From Crocinitomix sp. (lineage in GTDB: Bacteria > Bacteroidota > Bacteroidia > Flavobacteriales_D > Crocinitomicaceae), in NCBI GenBank assembly GCA_013138735.1, contig WTCE01000009.1:62001-126000 (forward strand): a stretch of DNA of 64,000 nucleotides. Reading direction: 5' to 3'. The notes under the pieces are model-generated. The model was not told the DNA's origin. It saw nothing but the letters and a program-made list of their open reading frames with translations, and made no database searches. Numbering within the stretch: the stretch's first letter is position 1; every line of letters starts with the position of its first letter. The translations under genes were made by a program, and so were the position numbers. Positions 42,801-51,401 of this stretch are shown piece after piece.

Positions 42801-43243
42801 ACAACAACATCAACACCAGAATCAAAGTTGCTCGTTCCACCAGCGATAGTTGACCAAAGCTCGGCTCCTGTCACACCATTATATTTTACAATTGCAATAT
42901 CCCAATCTGTACCACTAATAAAACGTGAACCTGTAATGAACACATCCCCATTACTATCCACAGCTAGTGCATGCGACTCATCAATTCCTGTCCCACCATA
43001 ACTCGAGCGCCATTCTTCTACTCCATCAGAATCATATTTGACGGTCACCATATCATAACTCGATCCATTATAAGAAGAGCCCGTAACAAAAGTATTTCCA
43101 GCATCATCTAGGTATAAATCTTCAGCTTTATCGATAAAGCTGCCATCCCCATCAAGCCTTGATTCCCATTGAATATTAATTTGTGATTCGGCATTTAGAA
43201 CACAGAAAAGTGCAACAAAAAGACCGGCAATACGTAGTAGCAT
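39830..43243 (-). CDS. giant T9SS-secreted surface protein: SBBP beta-propeller and Ig-like repeats
   Basis: The 1137-residue protein has a signal peptide and then about eight SBBP-type units (pattern DDAGNTFVTGSSYNGSS..DMVTVKYDSDG, residues 25-440). A Cys-bearing module with DTSVCVDGSVVLTATGG follows. Then come five tandem units of about 76 residues (roughly 620-1010), each with CIGDS..LDASGA, DPTLS.L.I.DPWA.P and TDDNGC.N.D. It ends in a type A sorting domain (VQLYPNPTTDVLNIAF; SGAYLIQIIKDDQVMVRKVIKQ). It is predicted to be exported by the T9SS and fixed to the surface; an adhesive role is inference. Confidence 0.88.
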   Translation of the reverse strand: MLLRIAGLFVALFCVLNAESQINIQWESRLDGDGSFIDKAEDLYLDDAGNTFVTGSSYNGSSYDMVTVKYDSDGVEEWRSSYGGTGIDESHALAVDSNGDVFITGSRFISGTDWDIAIVKYNGVTGAELWSTIAGGTSNFDSGVDVVVDSNDDVIIVGSRTSSPTDVDFITLKYSSTGSFVWAQLIGGTGNDLPKLILIDASDNIYVGGHREFSPETTFFDFFAAKYNSVGALQWSNTEDSGHGNLDTPFAMTLDGSNDVILAGSGFTDILNEEDYMTVKFSGSTGAVVWKELYPGNAEAFDVVNAVVVDGSDNVFVTGRSKSVETSEDYYTIAYNSAGTELWSDRYSTEGLEYDEATDIRVSDDDAYVYVTGYSFNGPSNNDFVTLKYDASDGAQEWITVFDGPSSNSDQAIRMQLDASENIFITGNSHGGATNLDYSTIKYCQLETVGPPDTSVCVDGSVVLTATGGDDITWEVFTGDAGSMSCTLCASMTATPDETTVYLVSSTSLSGCVDYDTVTVEVNPIPSPTIYNDTPLEFCADGSVTLYTDTYDTYDWSTGGTEISEVVTAAGTVTLTVVDGSGCTNFTSVVVATYDLPTIEVGDDVSICLGESTELNAAGAVSYVWDEDPTLSSLLIANPIATPTGDTEYKVTGTDDNGCMNRDSLTVFIYAVPSVNAGSDETVCVGDSVNLVATGATDYLWDSEPTLSSLDIADPWASPAVLTEYFVTGTDDNGCTNRDSVIVSTLAVPDIDAGEDDAVCIGGTVGLFATGGLADMYVWNDDPTLSETDVFDPDATPTTDTEYIVEGTDINGCSNVDTVLVEVYDLPAVDAGLDDDICIGDSTQLDASGATIYTWDSDPTLSALDIPDPWANPITDKTYTLTGEDDNGCVNTDEVTVTVHALPTISAGADVSICIGDSTQFDATGGELYIWDFDPTLSNFVIGDPWAKPATTTTYIVEGTDGFGCSNMDEVTVTVLSLPVPPVLTIEGIYIVSSIELGNQWYHETGILLGETNDSLNWIDVGMNGEYWVIYTNEAGCSIESDRIGNSIFITQISIFEYQVELDVQLYPNPTTDVLNIAFDESLDQLILLTLDGKVIYNETNLNAGVNQLSLADLPSGAYLIQIIKDDQVMVRKVIKQ

Positions 43244-43420
43244 ATATATTAGATTTTCATTTCAACTTACTAAAGTATGTAAAATTTTAGGTGAATCAAA
43301 AGTATTCGCCGATTAACAGACCTAATCGTAGGATAAAGTATAAAAAATTTGCTTTCAGCCCGAAATATTAATAATTTAGCAGACTAAAATGTTTTCTTTT
43401 CACTAACTTGATGAAAACGC

Positions 43421-46400
43421 ATGAAAAAATTTTTACTATTAATAACTGTACTAACCTCGTTCTATTCTAACGCAACACATATTGTTGGGGGAGAACTCAG
43501 CTACCAGCATTTAGGAGGTTCATCATACTACCTTACGGTCAAGCTTTATAAAGATTGCAACCCGGGTACGCAAAATTTTCCTAATGATTTGGAAATAGAA
43601 GCATTCACAGGTTTTGGTTTAGATACCATTGGAACTTTACCGGCTGATGACTTTTTTGTTTTACCACGATTAGGACGTGATACGCTCGCACCACATATAG
43701 ATACGTGTTCATTTAACCCTGGTATTTGTGTGGAAGAGGCTATATATGGAGCGATTATAAGTTTACCGCCAATTGATGGTGGATATCATTTGTTCTATCA
43801 AACATACGCAAGAAATGGAAGTCTCTTGAATATTATTGACCCGCTACAGGCTGGAGAATCATTCTATGCTTACGTTCCTGACAATGCACTTTATTTAACG
43901 AATTCTAGTCCTGTTTTTTCTAATTCACCACCTGTTTTCGTATGTCAAGGTTATGATCTTGATTTAGATTTTTCTGCGACGGATTCTGATGGAGATTCAT
44001 TAGTTTACTCATTTTACAGACCATATACTGGTCGTACATGGTCTCATCCTGATCATTATGATCCCGTATTATATTACCCAACTATTGATCTAGGCGGAAC
44101 ACCTCCTGACAATATTGAGTTTGTTAAAGTCAATTATGTTTTTGGATTCTCGGCAGACAATCCGTTGAATGCAATTGGTGGCATACCGTTAACACTTAGC
44201 ACTTCTGGCATTATCAATGGAATACCTGAAGCTGTTGGACAATATGTAGTAGGTGTAATGGTTGAAGAGTATCGAGATGGCGATAAAATTGGTGAGATTG
44301 TTCGCGATTTTCAGTTTAATGTATTAACCTGCCCTCCACCTCAAAACGCAGAAATTGGCGAAGTTGAAGGATGTGACGGTTATGTAATTGATTTTGTAAA
44401 CGAAAGTGGCGACGGCGCAACTGATTTTTGGTGGGATTTTGGAACAGGAGATCCAGCCGACACAAGTATCGTTGAGGAACCTACTTTTGATTTCACCCCA
44501 TATGGTGCAGGAACATATACAATCACTCTAATTGCGCAAAGAGGAACAACTTGTGCTGATACGACTTCAATAGAACTTGTTCTTTCAGGCGTTACAGCTG
44601 ATTTTTTCGTTGAAGATACGGTTTGTACTTTACAAGAACTTGCAATCATTAATAGTTCAACATCTGAAGACAATGGCGTATTAGTGTCGTGGGAATGGGA
44701 TTTTGGTGATGGAACCACTTCTACAGATGAGGATCCAACACATGCATACACAACCCCTGGTGATTATACAATTACCTTAATTGTTGGTTCAGATTTAGGT
44801 TGTTTAGATACCATGACATTTGATATTGTTGTTACCGATCATCCAGGCGCTGGAATAATGCCAATGATGGGTTGTATAGGACTAGATGTTGCCTTTACCA
44901 GCACTAGCTCCCCGGATGCAACTACTTTTCACTGGGATTTTGGAACTGGTTTTGAAGCGGATACGAGTGATCTTGAAAATCCAACTTTTACCTATCCAGA
45001 TTATGGTGTTTATACAGTAACGCTTATAACAGAACCTTATTCTTTCTGTGCGGATACGATTACATATGAAATCATGATCTCAAATGTAATTGCAGACTTT
45101 GAACTACCCGATACAATGTGTACTGACGTATTGATTGATTTTATTGATTTATCAACCAACGTAAATGGTTCAATTTTTAGTTGGGAATGGGATTTTGGTG
45201 ATGGTTCATCATCAACTGACACGGATCCATCATACGGTTATACCGTTCCAGGAACATACACGGTAACCTTAATTGTAATAACTGATATTGGTTGTACGGA
45301 TACTTTATCACAAGACATTACTATTTTCGACGCGCCATTGGCTATGATTGGAGCAATTGATTTTTGTTCGGGTCTAACAGTAGACTTTATCAACGCAAGT
45401 GATCCTGGAGCATCAGGATTCTGGTGGGATTTTGGAACTGGAGATCCAGCTGATACAAGCATTGTCGAAAACCCAACCTTTACATATGATTCATATGGCT
45501 CTTACACGGTAACATTGATGGCTCAACGCGGAACTGTCTGCCAAACAAGTACTTCAATTGATGTTGTATTATCTGATTTATTTGGTGCTATTTCAATGCC
45601 CGACACGGCTTGTGTCGGAAGCGAAATTGAGTTTTTGGATTTATCTGTAACAGTAGATGGTACAACATTAACTGAATGGGAATGGGATTTTGGTGATTTA
45701 ATTACTTCTGACCTGCAAAACCCATTACACACCTATGATTTAGATGGTGATTACACCGTAATATTTGTAGTTCACTCTGATGTTGGGTGTACAGATACTG
45801 TCCTACAGGATATTCACATCCAAACGTTACCATATGCTTTTGCTGGATTAGATACTGCGGTTTGTTTAGAAGATCCAAGTATCATGTTAGACGGTATTAT
45901 TTCTAATGCTGACGGTGGAATCTGGACGGGTGAAGGCGGAGTATTCTCTCCTTCAGATACTGATTTAGACGCTACTTATTTTGCAACATTGGATGAATTA
46001 GATGCTGGCATGACCATAATCGTTCTAACAACAGTTGGTAATGGATATTGTGGGGCTCAATCAGACACTATGATAATTACTTACATAGGCACGCAAGACG
46101 TGGATGCTGGAGGAGACATTGAAGTCTGTGAAGATTCGACCTATATAGATATAGAAGCGACAGTAGCATTTGATGCCGGTACAACATGGAGCTCAAGTGG
46201 AGATGGTATATTTGGTGATGACGAAGCGCTTGCCACAACTTATACTTTTGGACCAACAGATATCGCTTTAGGAACAGTAACACTTTATATTGAAACATAT
46301 AACTTCTCTGGCTGTTCTGACGACACAGATACAATCACCGTCACATTCCATGAGCAACCTACTATGACAGCCATGAGTGATACGTTAATTTGCTCTGGAA

Positions 46401-47629
46401 TACCGTTGGTACTAGAATCTGGTTCAAGTACAGGTAATGGAGCATGGGAAACAAGTGGAGATGGAATTTTTGATCCTGAAACGGGCGAAACGACAGCTTA
46501 TAATCACGGAGAAATCGATTTAGCTACGGGCTCATTTTTAATCTATTTTGAAACATTAGATAATGGAGGTTGCCCTGCAGCATACGACACTATAACTGTA
46601 AATATCCTCCCTAGTCCAGAAGCTAATTTCACATTTGAGGAAGTCTGCTTTGGTTCACCAACTGTATTTACTAACACATCTACAAGTGACGACCCTATCG
46701 ATTTCTTTCTATGGACAATTGAACTCGGAGTAACATCTGCTGTGGAAAACCCGACGCACACATTCTCTGGTCCAGGGACGTGGGACGTTGAATTAATTGT
46801 GGCTTCTGAAAATGGATGTATTGACACTGTTGTACAAGAAGTACGCTCCCATTTCATTCCTGTTGCCAGCTTTGCAGTTCCAGAACCTTGTTTAAAAGGA
46901 GGTACAGCATTTTTTGATTCATCTGCTGTTGGTAATGCTGATGTTGTTTCATGGTTATGGGATTTCGGAGACGGATCAGTCGGAGATACAACTCAGAATC
47001 CAATTCACCAATATCCCAATGAAGGAGCTTATGATATTACATTATCTGTTACTTCAGAATTTGGATGTACACACGATACAACAATTACGATCTTAATTAA
47101 CTTAGGTCCTATTGCTTCGTTTGACGCTAATCCAGGAAGTGCTAATTTATACGTGGATGTGAATTTCACAGACACATCTGTGCCTAACGGTTCACCATTG
47201 GCTGGATGGGATTGGAATTTTGGTGACGGTGGAACTGCTATTACACAAAACACGATCCATCAATTTACTTTTGAAGGAGAATATAATGTAGAATTGATTG
47301 TAACGGACGAGTTCGGTTGTAAAGACACGGCCTACAAAATTGTTCCAATATATCACGGTCCTTTAGTTCCTTCTGCATTCTCACCTAATGGGGATTCAAA
47401 CAATGACCTGCTCATGCTATTGGGTGGTAATTTTACTGAAATTGACTTTACCATTTACAATAACTGGGGAGAAATAATTTTTGCAACAACTGACGTTGAT
47501 TCACCAGGTTGGGACGGAACTTATAAGAACGAACCGCAACCACTTGGTGTTTATGTTTATGTTGCTAGAGTAAAAACTTTTGATGGAGTGGAACATATTT
47601 TGTCAGGTGACGTATCATTAATTCGATAG
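43421..47629 (+). CDS. giant PKD-repeat surface protein with CHU_C (gliding-associated) C-terminus
   Basis: The 1402-residue exported protein begins with a signal peptide and ATHIVGGELSYQHLGGSSYYLTV, a common start of this family. It carries about nine PKD/Ig-like domains marked by the motif W.WDFGDG(T/S)..T..DP.H.Y..PG.YT(V/I)TL (for example around residues 425-455, 580-620, 1170-1210). The C-terminus is a CHU_C/type B sorting domain: VPSAFSPNGDSNNDLLMLLG, FTIYNNWGEIIFAT, GWDGTYKNEPQPLGVYVY and SGDVSLIR. It should be a T9SS substrate, often paired with PorP/SprF; that gene starts 8 bases later. Confidence 0.92.
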   Translation: MKKFLLLITVLTSFYSNATHIVGGELSYQHLGGSSYYLTVKLYKDCNPGTQNFPNDLEIEAFTGFGLDTIGTLPADDFFVLPRLGRDTLAPHIDTCSFNPGICVEEAIYGAIISLPPIDGGYHLFYQTYARNGSLLNIIDPLQAGESFYAYVPDNALYLTNSSPVFSNSPPVFVCQGYDLDLDFSATDSDGDSLVYSFYRPYTGRTWSHPDHYDPVLYYPTIDLGGTPPDNIEFVKVNYVFGFSADNPLNAIGGIPLTLSTSGIINGIPEAVGQYVVGVMVEEYRDGDKIGEIVRDFQFNVLTCPPPQNAEIGEVEGCDGYVIDFVNESGDGATDFWWDFGTGDPADTSIVEEPTFDFTPYGAGTYTITLIAQRGTTCADTTSIELVLSGVTADFFVEDTVCTLQELAIINSSTSEDNGVLVSWEWDFGDGTTSTDEDPTHAYTTPGDYTITLIVGSDLGCLDTMTFDIVVTDHPGAGIMPMMGCIGLDVAFTSTSSPDATTFHWDFGTGFEADTSDLENPTFTYPDYGVYTVTLITEPYSFCADTITYEIMISNVIADFELPDTMCTDVLIDFIDLSTNVNGSIFSWEWDFGDGSSSTDTDPSYGYTVPGTYTVTLIVITDIGCTDTLSQDITIFDAPLAMIGAIDFCSGLTVDFINASDPGASGFWWDFGTGDPADTSIVENPTFTYDSYGSYTVTLMAQRGTVCQTSTSIDVVLSDLFGAISMPDTACVGSEIEFLDLSVTVDGTTLTEWEWDFGDLITSDLQNPLHTYDLDGDYTVIFVVHSDVGCTDTVLQDIHIQTLPYAFAGLDTAVCLEDPSIMLDGIISNADGGIWTGEGGVFSPSDTDLDATYFATLDELDAGMTIIVLTTVGNGYCGAQSDTMIITYIGTQDVDAGGDIEVCEDSTYIDIEATVAFDAGTTWSSSGDGIFGDDEALATTYTFGPTDIALGTVTLYIETYNFSGCSDDTDTITVTFHEQPTMTAMSDTLICSGIPLVLESGSSTGNGAWETSGDGIFDPETGETTAYNHGEIDLATGSFLIYFETLDNGGCPAAYDTITVNILPSPEANFTFEEVCFGSPTVFTNTSTSDDPIDFFLWTIELGVTSAVENPTHTFSGPGTWDVELIVASENGCIDTVVQEVRSHFIPVASFAVPEPCLKGGTAFFDSSAVGNADVVSWLWDFGDGSVGDTTQNPIHQYPNEGAYDITLSVTSEFGCTHDTTITILINLGPIASFDANPGSANLYVDVNFTDTSVPNGSPLAGWDWNFGDGGTAITQNTIHQFTFEGEYNVELIVTDEFGCKDTAYKIVPIYHGPLVPSAFSPNGDSNNDLLMLLGGNFTEIDFTIYNNWGEIIFATTDVDSPGWDGTYKNEPQPLGVYVYVARVKTFDGVEHILSGDVSLIR

Positions 47630-47637
47630 AAGAACAC

Positions 47638-48630
47638 ATGAAGAATTTCATATCCATATTGATAGTCGTATTTTTTGCAATTTCTGCAAAGGCGCAGGAT
47701 TTTCATCTTTCGCAATATGACGCAGCTGCATTAAATGTTAATCCAGCCTTAACGGGAATTTTTAAAGGAGATTACCGAATCCATGGTCATTATAGAACCC
47801 AATGGGCTGCAGTAGCTACTAAACCATTTACTACAGGCTTGGCAAGTTTTGATATGCGCCATAAAAAAAACTGGGGTTTCGGTGGACAAATTGCAAATTT
47901 CAGAGCGGGAACCGGTGGTTACAACGTTGTAAGCGTTCTTCCTTCTGCCTCGTACAAATTTCCTTTTGGTAAAGACAAGCATCACTTTGTAAGCTTTGGA
48001 GCACAACTCGGCTTTTTTCAAAAGTCAATCAACGCTTCGTCTCTAACTTTTGCTAACCAATATGTGAAAACCAATGGTGGCGAATTCAACCCAGGGATTT
48101 CAAGCGGAGAGAATTTTGCCAATAACGGTATTTTTAAAATAGACGCGAATATTGGAGCAATGTATTACTTCAGTAAACCCAACAACCGGATTAACCCGTT
48201 TGGTGGAATTACATTGTTTCATATCACAAGACCTACCGAATCATTTTTAGGAGAGGATAATAAATTAGCAATGCGCCCACAAGTAATTGGAGGTGCCCGC
48301 ATCATTATCAACCCTAAAATTGCGTTGACGCCTAAAATTTATTACCAATACCAAGATAAAGCAAGCGAATTCACTTATGCAGTGGCTAGTCAGTTTTATT
48401 TAGAAACGTATGATATCTTCCTTCTAGGAACCATTATATTTAGAAATGATGATGCGGCTATATTTGAGTTTGGTGCCAAATACGGAAACTTTATTGGGCG
48501 CTTAAGTTACGATATCAACACATCAAGTTTGAACAGTGTTTCAAGCGGACGTGGCGGAACAGAATTTTCGCTTACGTACATCTTTAGTCGTCCTAATCCT
48601 AATCCTGCACCTACTTGTCCTAAAATATGA
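47638..48630 (+). CDS. PorP/SprF family type IX secretion-associated outer-membrane protein
   Basis: The 330-residue beta-barrel has a signal peptide (ISILIVVFFAISAKAQDFHLSQYDAAALNVNPALTG), the classic PorP/SprF N-terminus. YRTQWAAVATKPFTTGLASFDM and the later barrel strands EFGAKYGNFIGRLSYDIN fit the family, which attaches or secretes T9SS cargo with type B (CHU_C) signals. It lies between the CHU_C adhesin and an OmpA-type gene, with 4-base overlap to the latter, so the three genes form one export unit. Confidence 0.93.
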   Translation: MKNFISILIVVFFAISAKAQDFHLSQYDAAALNVNPALTGIFKGDYRIHGHYRTQWAAVATKPFTTGLASFDMRHKKNWGFGGQIANFRAGTGGYNVVSVLPSASYKFPFGKDKHHFVSFGAQLGFFQKSINASSLTFANQYVKTNGGEFNPGISSGENFANNGIFKIDANIGAMYYFSKPNNRINPFGGITLFHITRPTESFLGEDNKLAMRPQVIGGARIIINPKIALTPKIYYQYQDKASEFTYAVASQFYLETYDIFLLGTIIFRNDDAAIFEFGAKYGNFIGRLSYDINTSSLNSVSSGRGGTEFSLTYIFSRPNPNPAPTCPKI

Positions 48631-50738
48631 TGAGAAAAATATTCTACTCGATTATTCTTACTGCGGTATCAGTCTGTTCATTCGGACAGACGAACAACGA
48701 ATTGATAAAATTAGGGGATGCTGCAATGATAAATGGGCAATATACCAATGCCGTTTATTACTACGCCTTTATTTTATACAAAGTAAAACAAGGTGAAGAA
48801 GCCGCATACTATCCGTATGAAATCACTACGACGTATAAGGAACCAAAAAAGGATGAAAATGGAACTATAGTTCCTCCAACAAATCCTTCTAAAAAAGAAA
48901 TTGTTCTGATACATAAATTAGCTGAAGCCTATTTATCAGCTGATGATTATCAAAACGCAATGATCTGGAACGAAGCAGCTATAAAATATGCTACTCCAGA
49001 ATATCCAAACGCACGTTACAATTATGGTGTTTCATTGATGTACAATGAAAAATTTGAAGAAGCCATGGTCGAATTCGAGCAGTTTCAAACTGAAAATGGT
49101 GATCCTGAAAATAAATTCTATAAAAAAGCTGCTTCAAACATAGCCAGTTGTCAATTTGCTCTGAATCCTGAAAACACAGATGAGGACATTGAATTTGCAC
49201 CCTTAGAAGGAGCTATGAATGCTGGAACTACGAATTTTGGAATTCAGTACACTAGTGACAATCATATCATATTCTCAAGTGCACGCTCTAGCAGTAATGA
49301 AAGTGACACCGCATACAACCCAATGGATAAATATTTATTGGATATTTATATTGCACCTCTAAATGCAGATGGGTCAATTGGTGAACCAGAAAAAATTCCC
49401 TTTACTGTAAATTCTACTGAATTCCATGAAGGAAGTGCAGTTGTTTCTGCCAACGGTGAGTCGATCTTTTTTACTAAAATGGATCCTGCCAACAGAAATG
49501 AAACGAAAATTTACGGAAGTAGAAAAGTAAACAATTCATGGCTTGAGCCCTACGTGCTTGATCCACATGTGAATTTAGATGGATTCCGTTCATTATCCCC
49601 TTTTCTTTCTGCAGATGGAGAAAAATTATATTATGCATCAAATCGTCCCGGCGGACAAGGTGGTTTAGACTTGTGGTCTGTTAAAATGACTGCGACTGGT
49701 CAAACTGGACGCGCTGTAAACTTAGGCGATAAAGTCAATTCTGGTGGAGATGAATTTTCACCGTTCTTCCATGACAAAAGTCAAATCCTCTACTACTCTT
49801 CTGATGGTCATATTGGTTTTGGAGGGCAGGATGTGTTTTTTAACGAATGGAATGCGGATGCTGATGCATTTGGACAAACAACCAATGCTGGGGCACCAAT
49901 CAATTCAAGTGCAGACGATAGTTATTTTGTTTTAGATGAAAAATTAGAAAATGGCTTTGTCACTTCTAATCGTGAATCATGTAGTGAATGCGATTCAATC
50001 TACAGCCTTAAAGTACATTGCAATAGAGTTTATAAAGTTACACGTCCCGAAATCCAATTTGCGATAAACGGCTATGTTTATGATAAGGAGACGAATGAAA
50101 TTATACCGAATGCCAAAGTTGAATTTAAAGATGTATCCTATGAATGGGACCATTTTGAAATTTTCACAGATGAAAACGGATATTATGAACATGCTTTGAT
50201 TCCAGACCTTGAATTATTTATGCGCGCCAATCAAACGGATTATTTTGCCGACAAGGCATTAATATCGACTATTGGTGAAACAGAATCTAAAACGTTCCAA
50301 CAAGATTTCTATCTCGAAAAAATACCAAAAGGTGAGATTACAATTGAAGGAATCGAGTATGACTTCGATAGTGCAAATTTACGTCCTGAATCTGAATTAA
50401 TTCTAGATAATCTAATTGAATTCTTAGAGTTGAATGACAACCTAGTAATTGAGATTCGATCACATACAGATCAGCGTGGTGGCGACAATTACAACTTAAA
50501 GCTTTCACAACGACGTGCTCAAAGTGTAGTTGATTATTTAATTGCTCATGACATTCCAATGGAGCGTCTCGTTCCTAAGGGATATGGTGAAACAAAACCG
50601 GCTGAAATCACAGATGAAGAAGGCAACACTGAAGTCATGACAATTGAGCATATTGCCAAGTTAAAGTCAAAAGACAAGCGAAAAGAAGCACATCAACGTA
50701 ATAGACGTACAGCCTTCTTTGTCTTAGAGCAAAAATAA
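48627..50738 (+). CDS. OmpA family protein with TPR, PD40 and C-terminal peptidoglycan-binding domain
   Basis: The 703-residue protein has a signal peptide and TPR-like helices (residues 25-185). A WD40/PD40 propeller follows, with FSSARSSSNES, EGSAVVSANGESIFFTK, LSPFLSADGEKLYYASN and FSPFFHDKSQILYYSSDG (about 200-430). Then there is a carboxypeptidase-regulatory-like beta domain (FAINGYVYDKETNEIIPNAKV) and an OmpA domain (YDFDSANLRPESELILDNL...IEIRSHTDQRGG...LSQRRAQSVVDYL, about 580-660). It probably anchors the PorP barrel to the cell wall. The start overlaps porP by four bases (ATGA). Confidence 0.93.
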   Translation: MMRKIFYSIILTAVSVCSFGQTNNELIKLGDAAMINGQYTNAVYYYAFILYKVKQGEEAAYYPYEITTTYKEPKKDENGTIVPPTNPSKKEIVLIHKLAEAYLSADDYQNAMIWNEAAIKYATPEYPNARYNYGVSLMYNEKFEEAMVEFEQFQTENGDPENKFYKKAASNIASCQFALNPENTDEDIEFAPLEGAMNAGTTNFGIQYTSDNHIIFSSARSSSNESDTAYNPMDKYLLDIYIAPLNADGSIGEPEKIPFTVNSTEFHEGSAVVSANGESIFFTKMDPANRNETKIYGSRKVNNSWLEPYVLDPHVNLDGFRSLSPFLSADGEKLYYASNRPGGQGGLDLWSVKMTATGQTGRAVNLGDKVNSGGDEFSPFFHDKSQILYYSSDGHIGFGGQDVFFNEWNADADAFGQTTNAGAPINSSADDSYFVLDEKLENGFVTSNRESCSECDSIYSLKVHCNRVYKVTRPEIQFAINGYVYDKETNEIIPNAKVEFKDVSYEWDHFEIFTDENGYYEHALIPDLELFMRANQTDYFADKALISTIGETESKTFQQDFYLEKIPKGEITIEGIEYDFDSANLRPESELILDNLIEFLELNDNLVIEIRSHTDQRGGDNYNLKLSQRRAQSVVDYLIAHDIPMERLVPKGYGETKPAEITDEEGNTEVMTIEHIAKLKSKDKRKEAHQRNRRTAFFVLEQK

Positions 50739-50774
50739 TCCCTCTTAATTTCCAAGAAGACAAGCACTTTTATT

Positions 50775-50782
50775 TATCTTTG
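50775..50782 (+). promoter_or_regulatory. -7 promoter box of FKBP pair
   Basis: TATCTTTG fits TAnnTTTG and ends 15 bases before ATG 50798. It also shows that the earlier in-frame codon at 50780 lies inside the promoter. Confidence 0.55.
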
Positions 50783-50797
50783 CCTCAAAAAAAATTG

Positions 50798-51397
50798 ATG
50801 GAGCAAGTTAGAAAAGATGCCAGCTATAGTGTTGGAATGAGTATTGGACAAAGTTTACAAGGACAAAATTTAGATCAAATAGATTTAGATGTTTTCATAG
50901 AGGGAATCACCGCGATTTTCAATAATGAGACTTTAAAATGGACTCCAGAAGAAGCAAATACAAAAATTGGAGACTATCTCAATGCTGTGAATGACTCAAG
51001 ATTTGCAGAAAACAAAAGCGCCGGAGCAGAATTCTTAGCTGCCAATGCATCTAAAGAAGGAGTTACTACTTTAGAGTCTGGTTTACAATACGAAATTATT
51101 ACAGAAGGAAACGGTGAAAAACCAGGAGCTGAAGCTCAAGTTACTGTACATTACCATGGAACATTGTCTGATGGAACTGTTTTTGACAGTAGTGTAGCTC
51201 GTGGAGAACCTACCACATTTGGTGTAAACCAAGTGATTAAAGGCTGGACAGAAGCTTTGCAATTAATGCCGTCTGGTTCTAAATGGAAACTTTACATTCC
51301 TGAAAACCTTGCATATGGAGCTAATCCGCATCCAGGTGGACCAATCAAACCGTTTATGGCGTTAATTTTTGACGTTGAACTGATCTCCATAAACTAA
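50798..51397 (+). CDS. FKBP-type peptidyl-prolyl cis-trans isomerase, cytoplasmic
   Basis: The 199-residue protein has an FKBP_N dimerisation region (ASYSVGMSIGQSLQGQNL, about residues 8-25) and an FKBP domain (TVHYHGTLSDGTVFDSSVARGEP, about 117-139; VIKGWTEALQLMPSGSKWKLYIP; AYGANPHPGGPI). This is the FkpA/FklB type. No signal peptide is present when the ATG at 50798 is used, the codon placed 15 bases after a TATCTTTG box. It is followed after 4 bases by a second FKBP gene coding for a lipoprotein. Confidence 0.92.
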   Translation: MEQVRKDASYSVGMSIGQSLQGQNLDQIDLDVFIEGITAIFNNETLKWTPEEANTKIGDYLNAVNDSRFAENKSAGAEFLAANASKEGVTTLESGLQYEIITEGNGEKPGAEAQVTVHYHGTLSDGTVFDSSVARGEPTTFGVNQVIKGWTEALQLMPSGSKWKLYIPENLAYGANPHPGGPIKPFMALIFDVELISIN

Positions 51398-51401
51398 AAA
51401 C

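Noticed and set aside
46077-46334. Minus-strand open frames within the PKD adhesin gene (several, 44.4-47.3 kb)
   Set aside because: They arise from the repeated acidic coding bias of the adhesin and have no independent signals.
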